Shown here piece by piece: positions 1 to 9,782 of a DNA stretch of 64,000 nucleotides. The notes beneath the pieces are model-generated. The model did not search any database. It was not told the DNA's origin and was given only the letters and a program-made list of their open reading frames with translations. This DNA is from an uncultured Desulfobacteraceae bacterium (GTDB lineage: Bacteria; Desulfobacterota; Desulfobacteria; Desulfobacterales; UBA5852), in NCBI GenBank assembly GCA_913060875.1, contig CAJXSL010000003.1:149045-213044 (forward strand), given 5' to 3'. Within the stretch, counting starts at the first letter, position 1, and every line of letters begins with the position of its first letter. The translations under genes and the position numbers were made by a program.

Positions 1-1
1 T

Positions 2-931
2 TCGGACCCCGCCGACGAGTACGATGAGACCCTGCACAAGGGCCGCACCCTGGTCAGTATCTGCCGGGAATGCCCGCCCCTGGCCACCGCACCGGAAACC
101 GTCTGGCTGGACGGCCGCATCTGCCCCGCCACCGACGCTTGTCTTTCCGTTGCCGACGAGGGCATCCGGTACGGGTACGGATTTTTTGAAACCATCCGTG
201 CCCAAGACGGCAAGAGCCCCCTCCTGGACCGCCACCAGGCACGCTGGGAGAAAACCTGGCGGACCCTGTGGAAAAAAGAACCGCCGGACATCACCTGGGC
301 AACGGTCATCCGGCAGGTGCTGGCGGCCAATCAGTTGGCCGACACCACCGCCGCCGTTCGCCTGACCGCCACCAAAAGCCGGGCAGGGGCGCTGCCGGAC
401 TACCACCTGTTCGTGACGGCCCACCCCTATCGCCACCGTTTGGACGTCCTGGACGCTGCAGGCCTGAGGCTTTACGCCTATCCCGAACCGCGCCAGACAC
501 CCCTCGCCGATCATAAAACACTGAATTATCTGTTTTATCGACAGGCCGGCCTGTGGGCCCGGGCCAGGGACGCCGACGAGGCGATCATCGTCAACCCCGA
601 CGGCACGATTTCCGAAACCAATACCGCCAACCTTTTGGTAGTCCGCGGTGGAACCGTGCTGCGCCCGCGCTCCGCCCATGTTTTACCGGGGGTCATGGAA
701 GCCTGTGTCCTGGAAAAGATGGCGGCCATGGGGTTTCGCCTGCGGCACAGGCCGATTTATCCGGGCGAACTTTATGAGGCCGACCAGGTGCTGCTCACCA
801 ATGCCCTGATGGGCTGCGTCCCGGCCGTCGCTCTGGATGGCCGGACCCTAAACACACCGGACGATCTCGCGCAGAAAATCAACGACCTTGTTTTCGGTAC
901 CATACAGGCGGGAAATTTTGACACCGGTTGA
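2..931 (+). CDS. pabBC: Fused aminodeoxychorismate synthase I / aminodeoxychorismate lyase (PabB-PabC), 3' part
   Basis: The reading frame is open from the left edge, so the gene starts outside the window. The first visible residues (SDPADEYDETLHK) match the extreme C-terminus of the chorismate-binding PabB domain. After a short linker the same frame continues into a class IV PLP aminotransferase-fold domain (VWLDGRICPA, the ADHKTLNYL segment with the likely PLP lysine, ETNTANLLV, and LPGVMEACVLE). There is no stop between the two parts, so this is a bifunctional protein. By family, PabB makes 4-amino-4-deoxychorismate and PabC releases pyruvate to give p-aminobenzoate for folate. It converges with moaB, 2 bp away. 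Most of the PabB domain cannot be seen. Confidence 0.85.
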   Translation, partial: SDPADEYDETLHKGRTLVSICRECPPLATAPETVWLDGRICPATDACLSVADEGIRYGYGFFETIRAQDGKSPLLDRHQARWEKTWRTLWKKEPPDITWATVIRQVLAANQLADTTAAVRLTATKSRAGALPDYHLFVTAHPYRHRLDVLDAAGLRLYAYPEPRQTPLADHKTLNYLFYRQAGLWARARDADEAIIVNPDGTISETNTANLLVVRGGTVLRPRSAHVLPGVMEACVLEKMAAMGFRLRHRPIYPGELYEADQVLLTNALMGCVPAVALDGRTLNTPDDLAQKINDLVFGTIQAGNFDTG

Positions 932-933
932 CG

Positions 934-1440
934 TCAACCGGTAAGGGCATGTTTGACGAGATGGCCCAGTTCCGGAAAAATCAGGGCCTTGCAGGCCAGT
1001 TTACAGGCATTGAGGCTCCCGGGCATGCAGAACACCAGGGTTTGGTCCACCAAACCGGCCGTGGCTCTGGAAAGCAGGGCGGCGGAATCGATTTCTTCAT
1101 AGCTCAATTGGGCAAACAGCGGGCCGAAAGCGGTCAGTTCTTTGTGCAGCAGAGGGCGCACCGCCTCAATGGTGACATCGGCCGGACCGATACCGGTGCC
1201 GCCGGTGATCAGGAGGGCATGGGGCCGGAAGGCCTGCACAACCTCTTGAAGCTGGGCCACGATGGCCACGGCATCATCCGTCACCACGCGGTGATCCACC
1301 AGTTCATGACCCTCCCGTTTGGTTTGCCGGGCCATCCACTGCCCGCTTTTATCTTCCTTGAGGCTCCGGCTGGTGGAAACCGTCAGAATGGCCACTCTCA
1401 CATGCCGCGGCGCTGACTTTTTATGGTCGTGAGTCCCCAT
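934..1440 (-). CDS. moaB: Molybdenum cofactor biosynthesis protein MoaB/MogA family
   Basis: A 168-residue protein of the MoaB/MogA family, which adenylylates molybdopterin before molybdate insertion. The LLITGGTGIGPADVT segment is the family's molybdopterin-binding signature, and FCMPGSLNA near the C-terminus is the second conserved loop. The length is typical. The ATG is preceded by GGAG at normal spacing. It lies 2 bp downstream of pyrR on the same strand, so the two are probably co-transcribed. The mobA-moaE-moaC run on the other strand supports a role in molybdenum or tungsten cofactor synthesis. Confidence 0.92.
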   Translation of the reverse strand: MGTHDHKKSAPRHVRVAILTVSTSRSLKEDKSGQWMARQTKREGHELVDHRVVTDDAVAIVAQLQEVVQAFRPHALLITGGTGIGPADVTIEAVRPLLHKELTAFGPLFAQLSYEEIDSAALLSRATAGLVDQTLVFCMPGSLNACKLACKALIFPELGHLVKHALTG

Positions 1441-1442
1441 CG

Positions 1443-1982
1443 CTAGCTCCGTTCTTCCAACAGGACCTTGTCTTCACCGTCGTTTTCACGCAAGCAGACA
1501 TTGATCATCTCGGACCGGCGGGTTTCGATAAACCGTCCCACATAGTCGGCTTGGATGGGCAGTTCGCGATGCCCCCGGTCCACCAGGACCGCCAGCTCGA
1601 TGCGGTCGGGGCGACCGAAATCCATGATGGCGTCCATGGCGGCCCGGGTCGTGCGGCCTGTAAACAGCACATCGTCCACCAGAAGGATCTGCTTGCCGTC
1701 CACGGAAAAAAGAATGTCCGTGGCCTGGACCACCGGATGATGGCTGATGCGGGTCCAGTCGTCCCGATAAAGGGTGATGTCCATATCACCGGTGGCTACG
1801 GTGGTGCCCTCGATACTGCGGATATTGTCCTGAATACGCTTGGCCAGGTAAACCCCCCGGGTCTGGATGCCGATCAGGGTAAGATCGGCCGCCCCTTTGT
1901 GGACCTCCAGAATACGGTGCGTCATGCGCGTGATCGTCCGGTCGATATCCTTGGCATCCATCACCATTTCACTTTTTGTCAT
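1443..1982 (-). CDS. pyrR: Bifunctional pyr operon regulator / uracil phosphoribosyltransferase PyrR
   Basis: A 179-residue type I phosphoribosyltransferase. The PRPP loop reads ILLVDDVLFTGRTTRAAMD, and LVDRGHRELPIQADYVG is the PyrR-specific segment after it. In Gram-positive bacteria PyrR binds pyr mRNA and has uracil phosphoribosyltransferase activity; in Desulfobacterota the regulatory role is unproven. I chose the first ATG because GGGAG lies 6-8 bp before it; in-frame ATGs a few codons later are possible. moaB follows 2 bp downstream. No pyrimidine genes are in the window. Confidence 0.93.
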   Translation of the reverse strand: MTKSEMVMDAKDIDRTITRMTHRILEVHKGAADLTLIGIQTRGVYLAKRIQDNIRSIEGTTVATGDMDITLYRDDWTRISHHPVVQATDILFSVDGKQILLVDDVLFTGRTTRAAMDAIMDFGRPDRIELAVLVDRGHRELPIQADYVGRFIETRRSEMINVCLRENDGEDKVLLEERS

Positions 1983-2073
1983 GAAGGTCTCCCGTGGGGC
2001 TGTGAGATGCGTTGCGGCCAGGACCCTCAGCCGTTGCGATCGCCTCGATGCAGGCGCTCCATTATCCTATCTC

Positions 2074-2215
2074 GTGTCCGTCCATAAATGGTAGATTTTG
2101 GTTCCTGGCAAGGCCCGAGCGCGTTTTCAACCGGAGGAATAGCGCGCTATTTCGAGGATTGAAAACACGCGAGAACGCCGCCAGGGGCCGAAAGATGCCG
2201 TTTATGGATGGGCAC
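2074..2215. repeat. Long palindromic intergenic repeat, copy 1
   Basis: A 142-bp element in the 406-bp gap between divergent pyrR and mobA. The outer arms are inverted: GTGTCCGTCCATAAA at 2074 pairs with TTTATGGATGGGCAC at 2201. Imperfect pairing continues inward through GGTTCCTGG and CCAGGGGCC, then GCGTTTTCAA and TTGAAAACACGC, to a perfect 14-bp central palindrome AATAGCGCGCTATT. The whole unit could fold into one long hairpin. It shares sequence and architecture with the element at 19101-19274. TATCTC occurs immediately outside both ends (2068-2073 and 2216-2221), as a target-site duplication would. The open frames across it are poor and overlap it by chance. The remaining flanks (1983-2067 and 2222-2388) hold nothing I recognise. 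Confidence 0.75.
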
Positions 2216-2388
2216 TATCTCGCTTATACCATCCATCAAAGGGAGATCAAGCCCCTTGTCACGCCTCCGGGGCCCGAATCGCCTTGCCATGCCACCCCGT
2301 TTCCTCTATGATGGCGCCTTCCGAATCATTGATAACGCTATAATAATACGATCTTATCGCGGGGAGAATCCCCGGCTCGAGGAACTGC

Positions 2389-3413
<1,025 letters not shown>

Positions 3414-3430
3414 AGAAGGAGGATCACATC

Positions 3431-3925
3431 GTGGGCTCATTCACCCATCTCGATGAGGAGGGGCGGGTGCGTATGGTGGATGTCGGTCATAAACCACCCA
3501 CCGATCGCCGGGCCGTGGCCCAAGCCGTCGTTGTCATGCAGCCGGAAACCTTCACGCGCATTACCGACCAGCGCATCAAGAAAGGCAATGTGCTCGAAAC
3601 GGCCCGCATTGCCGGCGTGATGGCGGCCAAGAAAACGGCCGACCTGATCCCCATGTGCCATCCGCTTAACCTGCGACATGTGGCCGTGGACTTCTTCCCG
3701 GAACCCGATACCCACCGGATTCGGATCGAAGCCGCCGTGCGCGTCATCGATCAGACCGGTGTGGAAATGGAAGCGTTGACGGCGGCTTCGGTGGCAGCGC
3801 TGACCATCTACGACATGTGCAAATCCTATGACCGGGGCATGGCCATCGTCGACACCTGGCTGCTTTCCAAATCCGGCGGGAAAAGCGGTGATTTTAGCCG
3901 CGGAAACCCGGAAGGAGAGGGATGA
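3431..3925 (+). CDS. moaC: Cyclic pyranopterin monophosphate synthase MoaC
   Basis: A 164-residue MoaC, which makes cyclic pyranopterin monophosphate from the MoaA product. Diagnostic segments are FTHLDEEGRVRMVDV at the N-terminus, KKGNVLETARIAGVMAAKKT, LIPMCHPLNL (active-site region), GVEMEALTAASVAALTIYDM and the C-terminal LLSKSGGKSGDF. The start is GTG, supported by AGAAGGAGG 7 bp upstream. Third gene of the mobA-moaE-moaC run, 17 bp after moaE. moaA is not in the window. Confidence 0.96.
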   Translation: MGSFTHLDEEGRVRMVDVGHKPPTDRRAVAQAVVVMQPETFTRITDQRIKKGNVLETARIAGVMAAKKTADLIPMCHPLNLRHVAVDFFPEPDTHRIRIEAAVRVIDQTGVEMEALTAASVAALTIYDMCKSYDRGMAIVDTWLLSKSGGKSGDFSRGNPEGEG

Positions 3926-3956
3926 CCGTCCTTCCCGAGCATACCGGACCGCCATC

Positions 3957-5405
3957 ATGACCATCGACAGCCATGTTCTTCAGCTGGCGGCAGCCTTCGC
4001 AGCGGGGCTGGTGCTGGCCTGGGGCGCCACCCGCTGGCGCCAGGCCCGCCGGCTGGCCCACGCCCGGGAAAGCGCCCGCGATCAGCTGGAAAAATGCCGG
4101 CAGGAAATCGTTGGCCTGACCGCGGAAAGTGCCTCGGCCCGCACCCGCTCCGAACAGGTGCCGGCATTCGAAGCCCTTCTCCAGGAGCGCGACGGCCAGC
4201 TTCGGGATCTGCAGGGGCAGCTTGCCGAAGCATCCCAGCGCGGGGCACGCCTGGAAACCATCATCCGCCGGGATCGCCAGGCCATGCGGGAACAACGCGC
4301 TTTCATGGAGGACTGGCAGGCCCGCATGGCCGATGCCTATAAAGCGTTGTCCGCCACGGCCTTGAAAGAAAACAATCAGATTTTTCTCGACCTGGCCCAG
4401 TCGACCCTGGCCCGCCAGGTGGATGCCGCCCGCAATGATCTGGGCCAACGTTCCAAAGCTGTGGAAACCATGCTGCACCCCCTCCGGGAGGCCCTGGACC
4501 GCTATGATCGGCACACCCTCTCCCTGGAGCGGGCCCGGGAAAAGGCCTATGGCGAACTGAGCCAGCAGCTACAGGCGCTGGCCGAAACCCAAAACCTGTT
4601 TCACAAAGAAACCGGTCGCCTGGTCAAAGCCCTGCGCGTTCCCCATGTCCGGGGCCGCTGGGGAGAGATCACCCTCCGGCGGGTGGCCGAAATCGCCGGT
4701 ATGCAAGCCTACTGTGATTTCTACGAGCAACCCTCGGCATCCCATGACCAGCACCGCCTGCGGCCGGATATGCTGGTGCGTCTGCCCGGGGGGCGCCTTC
4801 TCCTGGTGGATGCCAAAGTCCCCTTGTCCGCCTACCTGGATGCTCTGGAGGCGCCTTCGGATGAGGAGCGGGACACCCATCTGGACCGCCACGCCCGTCA
4901 GGTCGCCAATCATATCCAGCAGTTGTCGGCCAAGTCCTATTGGGCTCACTTCGAGCCTACGCCGGACTTTGTGGTCTTATTCATCCCGGGAGAAAATTTT
5001 TTCTCGGCCGCTCTGTCCCAAAACCCGAACCTTATCGAAACCGGCATCCGGAAAAATGTCATCCTGGCCACACCCACCACCCTGATCGCGCTTCTGAAGG
5101 CCGTTTCCTACGGCTGGCGGCAGGAACAGGCCGCCGCCAATGCCGCAACCGTCACCAGTCTGGGCAAGGACCTTTACGAGCGCCTGCAGGTCATGGCCCG
5201 CCATGTGGACCAGATGGGCAAATCCCTGGAAGGATGCGTTCAGCATTACAACCGGATGTCCGGATCCCTGGAACGACGGGTGCTGACTGCGGCCCGACGG
5301 TTTGAAGAATTAGGGGTGGTGGCGGGTGAAACGCAAACCCTGGAAGCACCGCGGTCGATCGCCCAAACCCCGCGCCGCAGCAATATGAAGGAACCCCAAG
5401 AATGA
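3957..5405 (+). CDS. rmuC: RmuC-family DNA recombination protein
   Basis: A 482-residue RmuC homologue. One N-terminal membrane helix (LQLAAAFAAGLVLAWG) is followed by a long coiled coil rich in Arg, Glu and Gln (roughly residues 30-200). The conserved RmuC core then begins (VRGRWGEITLRRVAEIAGM, LLLVDAKVPLSAYLDALE, DFVVLFIPGENFFSAAL, NVILATPTTLIALLKAV). The family limits rearrangements at inverted repeats in E. coli; the core is nuclease-like by fold. I chose the ATG at 3957 because it begins directly before the membrane segment. It overlaps mltA by ATGA. Confidence 0.88.
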   Translation: MTIDSHVLQLAAAFAAGLVLAWGATRWRQARRLAHARESARDQLEKCRQEIVGLTAESASARTRSEQVPAFEALLQERDGQLRDLQGQLAEASQRGARLETIIRRDRQAMREQRAFMEDWQARMADAYKALSATALKENNQIFLDLAQSTLARQVDAARNDLGQRSKAVETMLHPLREALDRYDRHTLSLERAREKAYGELSQQLQALAETQNLFHKETGRLVKALRVPHVRGRWGEITLRRVAEIAGMQAYCDFYEQPSASHDQHRLRPDMLVRLPGGRLLLVDAKVPLSAYLDALEAPSDEERDTHLDRHARQVANHIQQLSAKSYWAHFEPTPDFVVLFIPGENFFSAALSQNPNLIETGIRKNVILATPTTLIALLKAVSYGWRQEQAAANAATVTSLGKDLYERLQVMARHVDQMGKSLEGCVQHYNRMSGSLERRVLTAARRFEELGVVAGETQTLEAPRSIAQTPRRSNMKEPQE

Positions 5406-6640
5406 TAGCGACCATAGTGTCCCGCCCGGCCACACGGGCAGCCCTTGTGATCGGCACCCTTTTCTTCTTGTCCGGCTGCGTGCCTACGGTCCCTGAAAAA
5501 CCACCGGTTGCGCCTGGTGTTCTAACACGCATCAGAGCCGAAGAATTCCCTTTTTTTGCCGATGATATGGACTACGACGGCCTGGCCACGGCCATCCAGC
5601 AAAGCCTCACCTACTACAGCCGTGTGCCGGATGACCGTCGTTTTGGATTCGGGCCCTTAGAGGTCGAAAAATCCCGCATGGTCCGTTCCCTGGAGTTGTT
5701 TCAGAATTTCATTGCCGAACGGCCCGACCGCGATCAGCTCAACCGATTTGTTCGCGAGCACTATCACGTCTACCGTTCCATCGGCCGCCCGCCGGACCAC
5801 GACGTCCTGTTTACCGGCTACTTCGAACCCCTCTATGCCGGTAGCCTGACCCCCTCGCCGGATTACCCGGTACCCGTCTATGGACGGCCGAAAGACCTGG
5901 TCACCGTCAACCTGGGGGATTTTTCCCCGGACTGGGCCGGCAAACGCCTCGTGGGGCGCCTCGCGGAACGCCGACTGGTCCCCTATTTCACCCGCAAGGA
6001 AATCCTGAGTGGCGGCGCCCTCCGGAATACCGCACCGATCATTGCCTGGATGCGGGACCCGGTGGACCTCTATTTCATTCAGGTACAGGGCTCCGGGCGC
6101 ATCCAGACCCCCGACGGACGGAAAGTGAGCATCCTCTATGCGGCCCAGAACGGCCACACGGCCGACCTGGTGGGGCGGCATTTAATCCGGGAAGGCAAGG
6201 TGCCCCTGGCGGAAATGTCCATGCAGCGCATCCGCCGCTATTTCCGCGAGCATCCCGAAGACATCGAGCCCATGCTGCACCAGGATCCCAGCTACGTCTT
6301 TTTTCGCATCGGCACCACCGGCCCCCTGGGCAACCTGGGCGTCGAGGTCACCCCCGGCCGCAGCATCGCCACCGACCGCCGCATATTTCCACCCGGAGCC
6401 CTGGCCTATGTGGACACGCGCAAACCCCTGGTGTCCGGGCAGCGGAAAATCGGCCAGTGGGCCCCTCTGAAACGGTTCGTTCTTAACCAGGATACAGGGG
6501 GCGCCATCAAGGGGCCGGGCCGGGCCGACCTGTTCTGGGGCAGCGGGGAATATGCGGAAACCGCCGCCGGTCATCTGAAACATCCGGGCGAGCTGTTTTT
6601 TCTGGTGTTGAAACCCGACACAGCGCCAACCTCACCTTGA
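5402..6640 (+). CDS. mltA: Membrane-bound lytic murein transglycosylase A (lipoprotein)
   Basis: A 412-residue MltA homologue that cleaves peptidoglycan to 1,6-anhydro muropeptides. The signal peptide ends in a lipobox (FLSGC, lipidated Cys26), so it should be anchored to a membrane in the periplasm. The MltA domain shows LFTGYFEPLYAGS, IIAWMRDPVDLYFIQVQGSG and YAAQNGH; the C-terminal 3D domain shows FVLNQDTGGAIKGPGRADLFWGSG, with the catalytic-type aspartates. Its start overlaps the rmuC stop, so the two are co-transcribed. Confidence 0.93.
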   Translation: MIATIVSRPATRAALVIGTLFFLSGCVPTVPEKPPVAPGVLTRIRAEEFPFFADDMDYDGLATAIQQSLTYYSRVPDDRRFGFGPLEVEKSRMVRSLELFQNFIAERPDRDQLNRFVREHYHVYRSIGRPPDHDVLFTGYFEPLYAGSLTPSPDYPVPVYGRPKDLVTVNLGDFSPDWAGKRLVGRLAERRLVPYFTRKEILSGGALRNTAPIIAWMRDPVDLYFIQVQGSGRIQTPDGRKVSILYAAQNGHTADLVGRHLIREGKVPLAEMSMQRIRRYFREHPEDIEPMLHQDPSYVFFRIGTTGPLGNLGVEVTPGRSIATDRRIFPPGALAYVDTRKPLVSGQRKIGQWAPLKRFVLNQDTGGAIKGPGRADLFWGSGEYAETAAGHLKHPGELFFLVLKPDTAPTSP

Positions 6641-6754
6641 CGGACGCAGCGAAACGAAGTAAAGATGCAAGTTTGACGCGTCCTCGAGGAGGATGCGGGA
6701 CCATAATCACAGGACCGTCGGGGTTTACGACGATCCTGACCGAGGAGATCCTTC

Positions 6755-7111
6755 ATGTTCGGTATCGGCATGCCGGAAATGATACTGCTTCTGGCCATCG
6801 CGCTGATCGTGATCGGCCCCAAAAAGCTGCCCGATCTGGCCAAATCGCTGGGGCGCGCCATGAACGAATTCAAAAAGGCCACCCGCGAAATCAAGGAATC
6901 CATGGATATCGAAGGGGACCTGAAAGAGGTCAAACAATCCTTCGATGATCTCAATAAGGATGTCAAAGACGCGGTGGACAACAACCCCCTGAAATCCGCC
7001 CCGGCGGATGCCTCGCCCCCCCAGGACACCCCGGCCGAAACACCACCGGATGCGCCTTCGGCTGATTCACCGACCGCAAAAACCGCCGAGGATCCCCCGC
7101 GCCATGACTGA
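6755..7111 (+). CDS. tatA: Twin-arginine translocase subunit TatA/TatB
   Basis: A 118-residue protein with the TatA/B plan: one N-terminal membrane helix (MILLLAIALIVI), the hinge GPKKLPDLAKSLG, an amphipathic helix (RAMNEFKKATREIKESM) and a charged, then Pro/Ala-rich tail. The family forms the pore or receptor part of the Tat system that exports folded, often cofactor-loaded proteins. GAGGAG lies 8 bp before the ATG. It overlaps tatC by 8 bp. The sequence does not separate TatA from TatB with certainty. Confidence 0.9.
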   Translation: MFGIGMPEMILLLAIALIVIGPKKLPDLAKSLGRAMNEFKKATREIKESMDIEGDLKEVKQSFDDLNKDVKDAVDNNPLKSAPADASPPQDTPAETPPDAPSADSPTAKTAEDPPRHD

Positions 7112-7880
7112 AGACGATAAAATACCCTTTACTTCCCACTTGGAGGAGCTGCGCCGCCGCCTCGTCATCGCTTTTATCGCCATCGCCATTGGATTCGTGG
7201 CCTCCTACGGGTTCAAGGAATACCTGTTCGAAATCCTGGTCCGCCCCCTGAAACTTGTCATGGCGGAGGGGGATACCCTTATTTTCACCAACCTGCCGGA
7301 AGCCTTCTTTACCTACCTGAAAGTCGCATTTTTGACCGGCATCGGTTTGGCCTCACCAGTGATTCTCTATCAATTCTGGATGTTTGTGGCCCCTGGTCTC
7401 TACGACAAAGAAAAACGCCTCCTGTTGCCGATCGTGTTTCTCTCAACGCTCTTTTTTGTCGGGGGCGCCCTGTTCGGCTACTTCATCGTCTTTCCCTACG
7501 GATTCGAATTCTTCCTGGGCTTTGCCACCGAAACCATCCGCCCCATGCCGTCCATGAAGGAATACCTGGCCTTTGCGGCCAAACTTCTCCTCGCTTTCGG
7601 TATTGTCTTTGAACTTCCCCTGGTCATCACCTTTATGGCCAAGCTGGGGCTTGTGACGGTCCCGTTTCTCAAACGAAACCGCAAATATGCGATTCTTCTG
7701 TTTTTCGCCGGATCCGCCATTCTGACCCCCCCCGACGTGGTCACCCAAGTGATGATGGCGCTGCCTCTCATGCTGCTCTACGAAATCAGTATTTTCGGGG
7801 CCCGGATATTCGGCCGCAAACCGCTTGAAACCGGAGACGCCGACGACCCGGAAGCCGGTGAAAGCGCCCAGGCCGAATAA
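7104..7880 (+). CDS. tatC: Sec-independent protein translocase TatC
   Basis: A 258-residue polytopic membrane protein. The cytosolic N-terminal motif TSHLEELRRRL, the FxxL-type PLKLVMAEGDTLIFTNLPEAFFTYLKV loop and about six hydrophobic segments are standard for TatC, the twin-arginine signal receptor. I chose the ATG overlapping the tatA stop because the conserved N-terminus begins there. The C-terminus ends in an acidic tail. Co-transcribed with tatA. Confidence 0.96.
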   Translation: MTEDDKIPFTSHLEELRRRLVIAFIAIAIGFVASYGFKEYLFEILVRPLKLVMAEGDTLIFTNLPEAFFTYLKVAFLTGIGLASPVILYQFWMFVAPGLYDKEKRLLLPIVFLSTLFFVGGALFGYFIVFPYGFEFFLGFATETIRPMPSMKEYLAFAAKLLLAFGIVFELPLVITFMAKLGLVTVPFLKRNRKYAILLFFAGSAILTPPDVVTQVMMALPLMLLYEISIFGARIFGRKPLETGDADDPEAGESAQAE

Positions 7881-7909
7881 ACAGCCGCGCGGCACAGGAA
7901 CACTCGCCC

Positions 7910-9643
7910 ATGACATGCCCAGACGCACCCGACCCTGCGGAGAAATCCTGTTCGGTGACCTATACCCTGCGTCTGGTGGAAACCCAGGCGGCCACAGGCT
8001 TTTTCATGCCGGTTCCCGATGACGAGCCGGATTTCACAGCCGTGCGAACCTACCTGCGGGATCACCCCTACGATGAATTCATGCACCGTTATGCCCTGGA
8101 GCTATTGGGGCGCATACCCCTGGACGACGTTCGCCGGTTGCTGATCTCCGAGGACCAGGAGCCTTGGCTGACGGCCCTGCTGCTGGAAGCGATCCTCACC
8201 CACGCATCTCTGGCGGCCCTGCGGAATCAGCTTGGCCCACAGAAAATTGCCACATACCGGAACGATTCCCCGTTACTCGTCTTGCGCTCTGAAAGTCTGC
8301 CCGACCAGGCCCGTCACCGGCAGTGGGCGGCACACCTCAAAAAAAACCTGCTGCAGCACCAGCCCCTGGCGCAGCTGGCCGGAACCAAACCGCCCCCTCT
8401 GGATGTGAATCCCGCGTCCCAGTTTCGTATTCCCCTAGACAAGGTGCCCACCCCTGCTGGCGACAGCGGCCTGCCAGCTCCGTCTCGGTCCTTCGAGGCG
8501 GTTGTCGCTACCGCCCTGGAAAGGCTGGAGCGCCACGGCATCCTGGCGGAACAGGAGATGCGCCATGAAAGCTCCCTCAGCCCTATTGCCCTCTTGCGCC
8601 GCTGGCACATGCAGATCCATGTCCAGCAGGATCGCCACCAGTACCACTTCCAAGGATTGCAGACCGCCTATGGCAAGGGATTGAGCCTGGAACGCGCCCG
8701 GGCATCCTGCCTGATGGAAATCGTTGAGCGCTGCTCCGCCTTCGCCCGGGTTGAGGACGGTCGGTTGCCGGACACGGCCCGGGAACTGACCCTCCGACGC
8801 GGACGTCTGTCCGAATTGCAACAGAAGGATTGTGCCGTCCTGGATCCCGCGACCCTCGGGCTGGAAGCCCCTTATGAGGACCAGTCGCTGTACTGGGTTA
8901 CAGGCACTCAAGCTGGCGGGCAGGAAATATGGGTTCCTTTTCAGGCCGTCTATCTGTTCGCCAACCTGGATGAAATCTGCCTCTTCAGCGGCCTAGGCTC
9001 CACCGGATTGGCCGCCGGGGGCAGTCTGGATCAGGCCAAATTCCACGCTCTTCTGGAATGCGCCGAGCGGGATGCCGAAGCGGTTCAGCCCTTTGACGCA
9101 AGACGCTGTTTTCGCCTGGCCACGCGGGATACAGCCGTGGATGGCCTGCTGGCCGACTACCGCCGGCGGGGCATCGACGTCGTCTTCCAGGACTGCACAG
9201 GCGGCTTGGGCATCCCCTGTTACAAATGCTTTGTCTACGGTCCCGGACCCGACGAACTTGCCAAGGGCACCAGCGCTCATTTTGCCGGCTGGCAAGCCGC
9301 ACTGGCCGCCCTGACCGAAACGCCCTATCCTTATCCCAACGGTCCGGCCTCGCGTTCCGGCCCCCCGGAGCTGCCCATGCGCTTTCTGGAAGAGCTGCCC
9401 GATTACACTTCCGGCAACCCGACGAGCGATTTGCACCGGCTTGAATCCCTTCTGGCGGCCAATCATATCCAGCCCGTCTACGTGGAATTGACCCGCCGGG
9501 ACCTTGATATTCCCGTGGTGCGGGCATTGATTCCCGGGTTTGAGCTGATGGCCGATTTCGACCGCTTCACCCGAATCAGCCCAAGGCTTTACAGGAATTA
9601 TCGACAACAAAGCGGTGCTCTTACCCCGGACGCGAACGGTTAG
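7910..9643 (+). CDS. YcaO-domain protein with an extra N-terminal region
   Basis: A 577-residue protein. Residues 1-170 form a region I do not recognise, rich in short helices. From about residue 190 it is a YcaO domain: the first ATP/Mg motif SCLMEIVERCSAF (S266, E270, E273, R274), GLGSTGLAAGG, and the second acidic motif FHALLECAERDAEA. YcaO proteins use ATP to activate peptide backbones (azoline formation, thioamidation) or assist RimO-linked methylthiolation. No TfuA partner, precursor peptide or RiPP dehydrogenase is visible. It follows tatC by 29 bp on the same strand. The substrate is unknown. Confidence 0.85.
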   Translation: MTCPDAPDPAEKSCSVTYTLRLVETQAATGFFMPVPDDEPDFTAVRTYLRDHPYDEFMHRYALELLGRIPLDDVRRLLISEDQEPWLTALLLEAILTHASLAALRNQLGPQKIATYRNDSPLLVLRSESLPDQARHRQWAAHLKKNLLQHQPLAQLAGTKPPPLDVNPASQFRIPLDKVPTPAGDSGLPAPSRSFEAVVATALERLERHGILAEQEMRHESSLSPIALLRRWHMQIHVQQDRHQYHFQGLQTAYGKGLSLERARASCLMEIVERCSAFARVEDGRLPDTARELTLRRGRLSELQQKDCAVLDPATLGLEAPYEDQSLYWVTGTQAGGQEIWVPFQAVYLFANLDEICLFSGLGSTGLAAGGSLDQAKFHALLECAERDAEAVQPFDARRCFRLATRDTAVDGLLADYRRRGIDVVFQDCTGGLGIPCYKCFVYGPGPDELAKGTSAHFAGWQAALAALTETPYPYPNGPASRSGPPELPMRFLEELPDYTSGNPTSDLHRLESLLAANHIQPVYVELTRRDLDIPVVRALIPGFELMADFDRFTRISPRLYRNYRQQSGALTPDANG

Positions 9644-9782
9644 CCGCTTTCCTGCCCGTGGCCTACGCCATGTCCTGCGATCCGCCCGGCAGCCTTGCCA
9701 AAAAAATTTGCTTTGCCTTTTTGGACCCTGTGTCATAGCCTGACAAGTCGATCATCCGATCCACTAGGGGAGCGCCCTCTTC

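Noticed and set aside
2012-2311. Possible small proteins across the palindromic repeats (also 19073-19289), which look similar to each other
   Set aside because: The protein similarity is a by-product of the shared DNA palindrome; there are no ribosome sites, and the conserved bases follow the arms, not codons.
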